64,000 nt of DNA, taken from NCBI GenBank assembly GCA_937946835.1, contig CALFAV010000011.1, positions 1 to 64,000 of the forward strand. The letters are read 5' to 3'. Origin of the DNA: an uncultured Verrucomicrobiae bacterium (GTDB lineage: Bacteria > Verrucomicrobiota > Verrucomicrobiia > Limisphaerales > J093). Position numbers and translations under genes: made by a program. The stretch's first letter is position 1; each line of letters starts with the position of its first letter. This document shows, one piece after another, positions 31,800-41,339 of the stretch. The notes under the pieces were generated by a model. That model saw only the letters and a program-made list of their open reading frames with translations, was not told where the DNA came from and made no database searches.

Positions 31800-33734
31800 A
31801 TGAACGAGTTGCAGCAGGTCGAAGAACTGGTCGCCCGGGCCGCCCGGCGACGGCGCTGGTTGCGGGCCTGGCAGGGGCTCTGGCAGGGGCTGCTGGCCGG
31901 CGGAGTGGTCTGGCTGCTGGGGCTGGGGTTGTTCAAGGTCTTGCCGCTGCCCGAGGTCACGCTGGTCTGGGCGGGACTGACCGGGGTTTTGTGCGTGCTG
32001 GGCGGGGGCCTGCTCGGCTTCGGCCGCCGGGTCGGGCTGCTGCCCACGGCGCAATGGTTGGACGAACGCCTGCAGCTCAAGGAACGGCTCAGCACGGCCC
32101 TCGAACTGGCCCGCGACCCCCGGCCGGCCGAATGGCGCGCGCTGGTGGCCCGGGACGCGGCCGCGCACGCCGGAGGGTTGAACCTGCGGACGCTGCTGCC
32201 CTGGCAGGTGCCGCACACCGGCCGGTGGGTGCTACTGGTTCTGGCGCTGACCGCCGGGTTGGGCTTCGTGCCGGAATACCGCTCGGTGGCCCACCTGCAA
32301 AAGCAGCGCGAACGGGAGGTGGTGCGCGACGTGGGGCGCAACCTGGCCGCCGTGTCGCGGCGCACCTTGGAGAAGCGCCCCAACGCCCTCGAGTCCACCC
32401 GCCAAACCGTGGAAGCCGTGGCCGAGTTGGGCCAGCGCCTGGACAAACGTCCGGCCACGCGCGACCAGGCTTTGCAGGAGGTGGCCAAACTGACCGAAAA
32501 GGCCCGCCAGGAGGTCCGTGAACTGGCGCAAAACCCCGCCTTGCGCGCCCTGGAGCGCGCCGCCCGGTCCGGCTCGCAAAACACCCCGGCCAGCGCGGAG
32601 CAACTGCACCGGCAGATGGAGGCGCTCCAACAGGCCCTCGGGGGGCGGGAGCCGCAACCCGACGCGCTGGACCAGTTGCAGCGCGAACTCCAGAAAGCGC
32701 AGCAGGCCGCGGCCGGTCTGCCAGGGCGGGAATCGGACGCCGCCCGGGAGGCGCGCGAGCAACTGGCGCGCTCCTTGTCCCAAATGGCCCGCCAGGCCGC
32801 GGCGTTGGGCGCGGCCCTGCCCAACCTGGAGGAGGCCATCGCCGCCCTCCAGGCCGGACAGATTGACAAGATGCTCAAGGACCTCCAGATCGCCGAGAAG
32901 GACCTCGAGCAGCTCCGGCAGATGGCGCAGGCCCTCCAGCAGTTGCAGCAGCAGGCGGCCCAAACCGGCAAGGACCTGCCCGAGCAGCTTGAAAAAGGCC
33001 AGGGCGACGCGGCCCTGCAGCGCCTGGCCCAAATGATCAACCAGCTCAAGGCTGGCAACCTCTCTCCGCAGGACCTGGAGGCGATGCGCCGGGAAGTTGA
33101 ACGCGCCATCAAGCCCGGCGAACAGTACGGCAAGGTGGGCGAATTCTTGAAACAGGCCGCCCGCCAAATGCAGCAAGGGGACCGGCCCGGAGCCGCGCAA
33201 TCGCTGGCCGACGCGGCCCGCGAAATCGAAAACCTCATGCAGCAACTGGCCGACGCCCAGGACCTCAAGGCCACCCTCGACGCCCTCAAGCGCGCCCAAC
33301 TCTGCATCGGCAACGGCCAGTGCTGGGCCCGGGGGCGGGGTTTGGGCCAGCCCCGGGCCGGTCAGGGGGGCAAGCCCGGGCGCGGTGTGGGCACGTGGGC
33401 GGACGAGGACAACTGGTTGGACGAGGTGCCGGACACCGGGTTGTGGGACAACAGCGGTATCGAGCGCCCGGACCAGGCCCCGCGGGGGATCACCGAGCGC
33501 GAAGCCGAGTTGTCCGAAAACCTGGCCCCGACCCGCGTGCGGGGGCAGCTCAACCCGGGCGGGCCGATGCCGAGCATCACGCTCAAGGGCGTGAGTCTCA
33601 AGGGCCAAAGCACCGTGGCCCTGGGCGAGGCCCTCACCGCCGCCCAGAGCGAGGCGCAGGCCGCGGTCAGTCAGGACCAGATTCCTCGCGCCTACCAGGG
33701 CGCGGTCAAAAGCTACTTCGACGACCTGAAGTGA
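31800..33734 (+). CDS. DUF4175-like membrane protein with long Gln/Ala-rich coiled coil
   Basis: N-terminal TM hairpin (WLRAWQGLWQGLLAGGVVWLLGLGLF), then extended coiled-coil repeats; directly upstream of moxR. Confidence 0.65.
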   Translation: MNELQQVEELVARAARRRRWLRAWQGLWQGLLAGGVVWLLGLGLFKVLPLPEVTLVWAGLTGVLCVLGGGLLGFGRRVGLLPTAQWLDERLQLKERLSTALELARDPRPAEWRALVARDAAAHAGGLNLRTLLPWQVPHTGRWVLLVLALTAGLGFVPEYRSVAHLQKQREREVVRDVGRNLAAVSRRTLEKRPNALESTRQTVEAVAELGQRLDKRPATRDQALQEVAKLTEKARQEVRELAQNPALRALERAARSGSQNTPASAEQLHRQMEALQQALGGREPQPDALDQLQRELQKAQQAAAGLPGRESDAAREAREQLARSLSQMARQAAALGAALPNLEEAIAALQAGQIDKMLKDLQIAEKDLEQLRQMAQALQQLQQQAAQTGKDLPEQLEKGQGDAALQRLAQMINQLKAGNLSPQDLEAMRREVERAIKPGEQYGKVGEFLKQAARQMQQGDRPGAAQSLADAAREIENLMQQLADAQDLKATLDALKRAQLCIGNGQCWARGRGLGQPRAGQGGKPGRGVGTWADEDNWLDEVPDTGLWDNSGIERPDQAPRGITEREAELSENLAPTRVRGQLNPGGPMPSITLKGVSLKGQSTVALGEALTAAQSEAQAAVSQDQIPRAYQGAVKSYFDDLK

Positions 33735-33873
33735 CCCGCAAACCGCAAGGTGGAAAGGCCGGAAGGGGCGTTGTTGCCCATGCTGAGTGGCCCGGGGTAA
33801 TCAGGGACCCGCTCCGGGTGATTCCCCCGGTGGCGGGTTTTCCAACTCGTGCACGTTTTCAATTCCAAGACTC

Positions 33874-34875
<1,002 letters not shown>

Positions 34876-34920
34876 GCGGCCCGGGTCACCTCGCCGCCGG
34901 TTTTTTGACCTCGGCCCCCC

Positions 34921-35829
34921 ATGACTCTTGGAATGTCCGGCAGCCTCCTCAGCCCCGAACTGCTCCGCCGCCTCGAGCAGCTCCAGTTGCTCGCGCAGCG
35001 GCGCGCCAAGAGCCACTTGCGCGGCGAGCGCCGCAGCCGCGCCCGCGGGCTCTCGGTCGAGTTTGCCGATCACCGCACCTACGTGCCGGGGGACGACCTC
35101 CGCTACCTGGACTGGAATCTCTACGGCCGGTTGGACCGCCTGTTCCTCAAGCTCTACGAGGAGGAACGCGAGTTGCCCGTCCGGATTTTTCTCGATGCCA
35201 GCGAGTCCATGACCTTCGGCGAGCCGGTCAAGTTCGATTTCGCCCGGCGCGTGGCCGCGGCGGTGGGGTACGTGGCGTTGTGCGGCTTTGACCGGGTCAG
35301 CGTGCTGCCCTTTCCCGAACACGCGAACGAGCTGGCGGCCCGGCGGGGCTTGCGGGCGGTGCGCGGGCGGCGCTCGGCCCTGGCGTTTTTCCAGCACCTG
35401 GAGCAACTGACCGCCGGCGGCCCGGCGGATTTCAACGCCGCCCTGCGCCGCGGCGCGCTCGAGGCCCGCCAGCCCGGCGTGGCCGTGGTGGTGAGCGACT
35501 TCCTCGATCCCGCCGGTTACGAGGTCGGCCTGGGCGCGCTGGTCGGCCGGGGATTTCAGGTCCATGCGGTGCAGGTGCTCGCCCCGGAGGAACTGGCACC
35601 CACCACCTACGGTGACCTGCGGTTGGTGGACTCGGAAACCGGGGCGCACCAGGACGTGACCTTCGGCCGGTACCGGCTGGCGGCCTACCAGCAAACGGTG
35701 CGCAATTTCGTGGCGCGGCTGCGGGAGTTCTGCGCGGCGCGCAGGGTGCGCTTTTACCAGGCCGGCTCGGGAGATTCGCTGGACGACCTCCTCCTCAAGC
35801 AACTCCGCGCCGGCGCGCTCTGGAGCTGA
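34921..35829 (+). CDS. DUF58 domain-containing protein
   Basis: GERRSRARGLSVEFADHRTYVPGDDLRYLDWNLYGRLDRLFLKLYEEERE. Confidence 0.9.
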   Translation: MTLGMSGSLLSPELLRRLEQLQLLAQRRAKSHLRGERRSRARGLSVEFADHRTYVPGDDLRYLDWNLYGRLDRLFLKLYEEERELPVRIFLDASESMTFGEPVKFDFARRVAAAVGYVALCGFDRVSVLPFPEHANELAARRGLRAVRGRRSALAFFQHLEQLTAGGPADFNAALRRGALEARQPGVAVVVSDFLDPAGYEVGLGALVGRGFQVHAVQVLAPEELAPTTYGDLRLVDSETGAHQDVTFGRYRLAAYQQTVRNFVARLREFCAARRVRFYQAGSGDSLDDLLLKQLRAGALWS

Positions 35830-35832
35830 ACG

Positions 35833-37668
35833 ATGAATTTCCTCGCGCCCGCCGCCTTTGCCTTTGCCGCCGCCCTGCCGGTGGTGATCCTGTTTTACCT
35901 GCTCAAGCGCAAGCGGGTGCTCAAACTGGTCTCCAGCACCCTGCTCTGGCAGAAGTTCCTGGCCGACACCCAGGCCAGCGCCCCGTTTCAAAAGCTGCGG
36001 CACCACTGGCTGCTGGTTTTGCAGCTCCTGCTGTTGTGCCTGGCCATTCTGGCCCTGGCCCGGCCCTACCTCGCCGGCGTCAGCCCGGGCGGCCGCCTGT
36101 TGGTGGTCATCCTGGACGCCTCGGCCTCGATGCAAAGCCGCGACGAGGACCCCACCCGCTTCGAGAAGGCCCGCCGCGACGCGCTGGCGCTGGTGGACAG
36201 CCTGCGCGACACCGACCAGATGGTCGTCCTCCAGGCCGCGGCCCAGACCGAGGTCAAACAGTCGCCCACCAGCAACAAGGCCGCGCTGCGCCGCGCCCTG
36301 CAGGCCTGCGCCGTGACCGATGCGCCCACCCGCCTGCTCGAGGCCTTCAAGCTCGCCCAGCCCCTGGTGCGCGACCGCGCCCAGGCCGAAATCCACCTCT
36401 TCAGCGACGGAGCCACGACCAGCCTCGACGAGTTCGAGCACGAGGGCCTTCCCGTGGTGTATCACCGCCTCGGCCGGCGCGCCGACAACCGCGGCCTCGT
36501 GTCCCTGGACGTGCGCGCGCACCCGGACGACCCCACCCGCCGCGCGGTCTTCGCCGCGGTCGCCAATGCCGCCTCCAACCCGGCGCCCGCCCGGGTGGAA
36601 CTGCTCTTCGACGGTCAACTGCTTGAAACCCGCACCCTCGAACTGGGTCCGCGCGAGACCCGCCCCGTGATTTTCACCGTCGCGCAGGACCGTGACGGGG
36701 TCTTCACCCTGCGGCTGGCCGGCGAGGATGATTTGCCCGTGGACAACGAGGCTTCGATGGTCAGTCGCCTGCCCCCGCCGGTGAGGGTGTTGCTCGTGAC
36801 GCGCGGCAACCGCTTTCTGGAAAAGGCCCTCGCCGCCGTGCCCCGCGCGGAGGTGTCCGTCGCCGCCGATTGCACCGACCCGGCCCGCGACTTTGACCTG
36901 GTGGTGCTGGACGACGTGGTGCCGACGGTCTGGCCGGAGGTGAATCTGCTGGCCATTCGCTCGACCCGGACCAACTGGCTCGAAATCACCGGCCGGGTCG
37001 AAGCGCCGGCGATCGTGGACTGGCGCGGGACCCACCCGTTGCTGCGCTTTGTGGGCTTCGACAACGTGGCCGTGGCCGAGGCCCTGACCGTGAAAACTCC
37101 CCCGTGGGCCGTGTCCCTGGTGGAGGCGCGCGAAACCCCGCTGATCCTGGCCGGGGAGTTCGAGCGCCGCCGCGTGGTCTGGCTGGGGTTCGACACCCTG
37201 CAAAGCACCTGGCCGTTGCGCGTGTCTTTCCCGATTTTCCTCGCCAACGCGGTCGAGTGGCTCGACCCGGCGACCACCGCGGCCGCCCAACTGCGGGTGC
37301 GCGCCGGCGATCCCTTCCGCCTGCCGCTGACCGAGGTGCCCTCCGAAGTCCGCGTGCGCCCGCCCGACGGGGCCGCGCTGACCCTGGCGCTCGAGCCCAC
37401 CGCGCGCGAACTGGTCTTCGGCAACACCCACCGGTGCGGGGTGTACCGACTGGCACTGGGCACCAACGAACTGGCCTTTGCCGTGAACCTGTTGGACGCG
37501 GCCGAAACCGACACCACCCCGCGCGCGGAAATTCGCTTCGGCCGCTACGCCCGCGCCGAAGCCACGACCCTGCGCCCGGCCAACCTGGAATGGTGGCGCT
37601 GGCTGGCCGCGGCCGGACTGGCCGTGCTCCTGTTCGAGTGGTGGTTTTACCACAAGCGCACCGCCTGA
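35833..37668 (+). CDS. BatA-like N-terminal / VWA domain membrane protein
   Basis: MNFLAPAAFAFAAALPVVILFYLLKRKR; VVILDASASMQSRDEDPTRFEKAR. Confidence 0.88.
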   Translation: MNFLAPAAFAFAAALPVVILFYLLKRKRVLKLVSSTLLWQKFLADTQASAPFQKLRHHWLLVLQLLLLCLAILALARPYLAGVSPGGRLLVVILDASASMQSRDEDPTRFEKARRDALALVDSLRDTDQMVVLQAAAQTEVKQSPTSNKAALRRALQACAVTDAPTRLLEAFKLAQPLVRDRAQAEIHLFSDGATTSLDEFEHEGLPVVYHRLGRRADNRGLVSLDVRAHPDDPTRRAVFAAVANAASNPAPARVELLFDGQLLETRTLELGPRETRPVIFTVAQDRDGVFTLRLAGEDDLPVDNEASMVSRLPPPVRVLLVTRGNRFLEKALAAVPRAEVSVAADCTDPARDFDLVVLDDVVPTVWPEVNLLAIRSTRTNWLEITGRVEAPAIVDWRGTHPLLRFVGFDNVAVAEALTVKTPPWAVSLVEARETPLILAGEFERRRVVWLGFDTLQSTWPLRVSFPIFLANAVEWLDPATTAAAQLRVRAGDPFRLPLTEVPSEVRVRPPDGAALTLALEPTARELVFGNTHRCGVYRLALGTNELAFAVNLLDAAETDTTPRAEIRFGRYARAEATTLRPANLEWWRWLAAAGLAVLLFEWWFYHKRTA

Positions 37669-37840
37669 GCCGCCGGGCGCGAACGAGCATGAAGGCCGGC
37701 CTGACCAAAAGTCGGAGTTTCCCGAACTCCCGGGCTTGCCCCTTCCATCCCGGGCGGTCCGGGCGACCCGCCTCATGGCCGCGGGCCGCGGGCACGCTCT
37801 TTCCGCCCAAACCGCTCCCGGCCCCGATTGATCCTTAGCC

Positions 37841-38830
37841 ATGCACCCGCGAACCTTCCTTCCGTTGGCGGTGGCCCTTCTCGGGCTGCTGATGCCGGGA
37901 TGCCGCCGCGATTCCTCCCGGGAAATCGTGGCCTACATCGCCCAGGACCAGGTCTTTGCCGAGCCGTTGCTGGCGGAGTTTACCCGCCAGACCGGCCTCC
38001 GGGTCCGCACCGTGTTCGACAGCGAGGCCGTGAAAACGGTCGGGCTGGCCAACCGGCTTCTGGCCGAGCGCTCTCACCCCCGGGCGGACGTGTTTTGGGG
38101 CAACGAGGAGCTGCGCACCCGCCAGCTCGCCGCGCAGGGCGTCTGGCGCGAAACCAACGGCTGGGCCGCCTTCGGCCACCGCAGCCGACGCCTGGTCATC
38201 AACACCAACTTCGTCCATTGGGACCGTTCCCGGGAGGGCGAGCCTCCATCCGGCCCGCCCACCGGGGCGCGCCCGGACCGGGTCCCGGCACCCCGGCAAC
38301 TCGCGGATCTGACCAATGCCGTCTGGCGCGGGCGCGTGGCGTTGGCCTACCCGCTTTTCGGCACCACGGCCACGCATTTCCTGGCGCTGCGCCAGCACTG
38401 GGGCGAGGCGCGCTGGGAGGCCTGGTGCCGAGCGCTGGCCGCCAACCGCCCCCTCCTCGTGGACGGCAATTCAGTTGTCGCCAAACTCGTCGCCCGCGGC
38501 GAGGCCTGGGTGGGACTGACCGACTCGGATGACATCGTGGCGGTGCAACGAGAAGGCGCCCCGGTGGTGGCCCTGCCCCTGACCGAGGAAGCGCTGCTGA
38601 TCCCCAACACGGTGGCCGTGGTACGCGGCGCGCCGCATCCCGAAGCGGCGGAACGACTCTTCGGCTGGCTGCAACGCCCCGAGGTGGTCGCAAAACTGGT
38701 CGCCGCCGGCGCGCTGGAAGGCGCCGGAACCTCGGTGCCCGGCCTGAAAACCCTGGAGCCGGACTGGGCACGGTTGGTGGCGGACATCGGGCCGGGCACC
38801 ACCCGGCTGAAGGAAATTTTCGTGCGATGA
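37841..38830 (+). CDS. Extracellular solute-binding protein (Fe3+-type ABC SBP), lipoprotein
   Basis: LLGLLMPGCRRDSSREIVAYIAQDQVFAEPLLAEFTRQTGLRVRTVFDSEA; lipobox LMPGC. Confidence 0.85.
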   Translation: MHPRTFLPLAVALLGLLMPGCRRDSSREIVAYIAQDQVFAEPLLAEFTRQTGLRVRTVFDSEAVKTVGLANRLLAERSHPRADVFWGNEELRTRQLAAQGVWRETNGWAAFGHRSRRLVINTNFVHWDRSREGEPPSGPPTGARPDRVPAPRQLADLTNAVWRGRVALAYPLFGTTATHFLALRQHWGEARWEAWCRALAANRPLLVDGNSVVAKLVARGEAWVGLTDSDDIVAVQREGAPVVALPLTEEALLIPNTVAVVRGAPHPEAAERLFGWLQRPEVVAKLVAAGALEGAGTSVPGLKTLEPDWARLVADIGPGTTRLKEIFVR

Positions 38831-38912
38831 TTCCCCGGCCGCGCCGTGCCTGCCCGCCCGCCGCCCGGCCGGGCCGATTCGGCGTCGGCGCGGTGCGCGC
38901 GCATCCCGGGCC

Positions 38913-41336
38913 ATGAGCTGGACGCTGCTGGGCAACAGCCTGCTTTTCAGCGGGCTGGCAACGGCGCTGGCGGTGGTGCCGGGCGTGGGCGCCGCGCTGG
39001 TGCTCACGGGGCTGGGTGGACCGGCTCGCGCGGTCGGTCTGGTGGTGACGGTGCTGCCGCTGGTGCTGCCGCCGTTTCTGGCCGTGAACGGCTGGCTGGA
39101 CCTGCTGGGCCGGGCCGGTGCCTGGCGGGGGTGGTTGCCGGTGGACCTGTACTCGCTGCCGGCAGCGGCCGGGGTCATGGCCCTGTTGCTCTGGCCGGTG
39201 ACCGCGCTGCTGGTGTCCGCCGCCTGGCAAAAACTGGACCCCGCACTGTTCGAGGCCGACCCGCAGGTGCGCGGGTCTTGGTTGCTGCGGCGACTGCTGT
39301 TGCCGGCGGCCGCTCCGGCGCTGGCGCCGGCGGTGGTGCTGACCTTCGTGCTGGCACTGAACAACTTTGCCATCCCGGCCATTCTCCAGGTGAAGGTGTT
39401 GCCGGTGGAAATTTGGCTGCGGTTCAGCACGCAGTACGACGTGACCGGGGCACTGGTGGCGAGTTTGCCGGTGGTGGTGGCGCCGGTGGCGTTGTTGCTC
39501 TGGCTGCGGCGCCGGGACGTGGCCTGGCCGCGCTGGCAACCGCGGCTGCCGGCGGCGTTGTTTCGGCGCTGTTTGGGCGGCGGGTGGTTCGCCCTGGCGG
39601 TGGGTCTGGCCGGCCTGGCCGTCGGGTTGGCCCTGGTGCTGCCGCTGGGGCGTTTGGTGAGCGACCCGCGCACCTGGAACCAGCTTGGTCCCGCGCTGGC
39701 CGCCGGCCGCGCGGCGGTGGGGGCCTCGGTGTTTTTCTCCGGGGTGGCCGCGGTGTTGGTCGCGGGCCTGGGATGGGGCGTGCGCCGGGTTCCGGGTGGG
39801 GAGGTATGCTGGGGATTGTTTCTGGTGCCGGGGGTGTTGCTGGGCCTGGGGTTGATCGGGGTGTTCAACCGGCCCCCGCTGGCGGGGTTTTATCACAATC
39901 CCGGCGTGGTGCTGCTGGCGCTGGGGTTGCGGTACCTGGCCCTGGGCCGGCAGGGAGCGCGGCTGGCCGTCGAGGGCGTGGACCGGGATTTGAGTGATGC
40001 CGCCCGGTTGGTGGGCGCGCGCGGCTGGCGGTGGTTTCGACTGGTGCTCTGGCCGCAGGCGGCTTCCACGCTGGCGGCGACCGGGTATCTGGTCTATCTG
40101 CTGTGCCTCTGGGACGTGGAAACGGTGCTCCTGCTCCAGCCGCCGGGGTGGGAAACGCTGGCGTTGCGTGTGTTCAACCTGCTGCACTACGGTCACAACC
40201 CGCAAGTGAATGCGCTGTGTCTGGTCCTGCTGGCACTGGCCGCGCTGCCGCTGGTGGCCTGGGCGGTCGGCCGGGCCTTGTGGCGGCGGTGGCGCGGGCG
40301 GCTCCACGCGCGGGCGGCGCTGGGGGTGGTGGGTGCTTTGGCGTTGAGCAGCGGGTGCTCGCCGACGCCCGGCGGGGGCACTCGGCTGGACAGCCGGTTT
40401 TTCAGCCAGGTTGAAATCATCGGCGAGCGCGGTCGCGGGCCGGGCCAGTTCAACAAACCCCGGTCGCTGGCCGTGGACCGCGCGGACCATCTGTACGTGG
40501 CGGACCTGACCGGCCGGATTCAAAAGTTCGCCCCGGACGGCACGTATCTGCTGGCCTGGCAGATGCCCGAGACCGACCTGGGCAAGGCCAAGGGCCTGGG
40601 CGTGGACGCGGAGGGCCGGGTGATCGTGATCGAGCCGCATTACGCGCGCGTGAATCACTTCACCCCGAACGGAGCGCTGGTGCGGCAATGGGGCACGGCC
40701 GGGACCAACAGCGGGCAGTTGACCATGCCCCGGGCGGTGGCGGTGAACAGCCGGGGCGAAATCTGGGTCTGCGAGTACACCGCCGCCGACCGCGTGCAGC
40801 GCTTCAGCCCGGACGGGGCGCGCGTCCTGGCCTGCATCGGCCGGTGGGGTGCCGGGCCGGGCGAGTTCAATCGTCCGGAAGGGTTGGCCGTGGACGCGGC
40901 GGACCGGTTGTACGTGGCGGACTCGTGCAACCACCGCGTGCAGGTGTTCGCGCCGGACGGCACCTTTCTGCGGACTTTCGGCCGCGCGGGCACCGGGCCG
41001 GGCGAATTGAGTTACCCCTACGACCTGCGGGTGGACGCGCAGGGACTGGTCTGGGTGTGTGAATTCGGAAACAGCCGCATCCAGGTCTTCGACGCCGAGG
41101 GCCGGTCGCTGGAAACCCTCGGCGGCCCGGGCGTGGCACCCGGACGGTTCAGCAACCCGTGGAGCCTGGCGCTGGACTCGCGCGGCAACCTGTATGTGGC
41201 CGACGCCGGCAATCACCGCGTGCAAAAGCTGGTCCGCCGTGGCCCGTCGGCCCGGGGTGCCGCGTCGGTGCGCCCGGGTGCGCCCGCCCACGCCGGGGGC
41301 GAGGTCGCGGAGCAACTGCGCCGGGTCGCGCTTTGA
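38913..41336 (+). CDS. ABC transporter permease fused to NHL-repeat lipoprotein-like domain
   Basis: N-terminal multi-TM FbpB-like permease with EAA-type LSDAARLVGARGWRWFRLVLWPQ; internal LHARAALGVVGALALSSGC lipobox (Cys codon 40356-40358); C-terminal NHL repeats (GEFNRPEGLAVDAADRLYVADSCNHRVQVFAPDG). Confidence 0.85.
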   Translation: MSWTLLGNSLLFSGLATALAVVPGVGAALVLTGLGGPARAVGLVVTVLPLVLPPFLAVNGWLDLLGRAGAWRGWLPVDLYSLPAAAGVMALLLWPVTALLVSAAWQKLDPALFEADPQVRGSWLLRRLLLPAAAPALAPAVVLTFVLALNNFAIPAILQVKVLPVEIWLRFSTQYDVTGALVASLPVVVAPVALLLWLRRRDVAWPRWQPRLPAALFRRCLGGGWFALAVGLAGLAVGLALVLPLGRLVSDPRTWNQLGPALAAGRAAVGASVFFSGVAAVLVAGLGWGVRRVPGGEVCWGLFLVPGVLLGLGLIGVFNRPPLAGFYHNPGVVLLALGLRYLALGRQGARLAVEGVDRDLSDAARLVGARGWRWFRLVLWPQAASTLAATGYLVYLLCLWDVETVLLLQPPGWETLALRVFNLLHYGHNPQVNALCLVLLALAALPLVAWAVGRALWRRWRGRLHARAALGVVGALALSSGCSPTPGGGTRLDSRFFSQVEIIGERGRGPGQFNKPRSLAVDRADHLYVADLTGRIQKFAPDGTYLLAWQMPETDLGKAKGLGVDAEGRVIVIEPHYARVNHFTPNGALVRQWGTAGTNSGQLTMPRAVAVNSRGEIWVCEYTAADRVQRFSPDGARVLACIGRWGAGPGEFNRPEGLAVDAADRLYVADSCNHRVQVFAPDGTFLRTFGRAGTGPGELSYPYDLRVDAQGLVWVCEFGNSRIQVFDAEGRSLETLGGPGVAPGRFSNPWSLALDSRGNLYVADAGNHRVQKLVRRGPSARGAASVRPGAPAHAGGEVAEQLRRVAL

Positions 41337-41339
41337 GCC

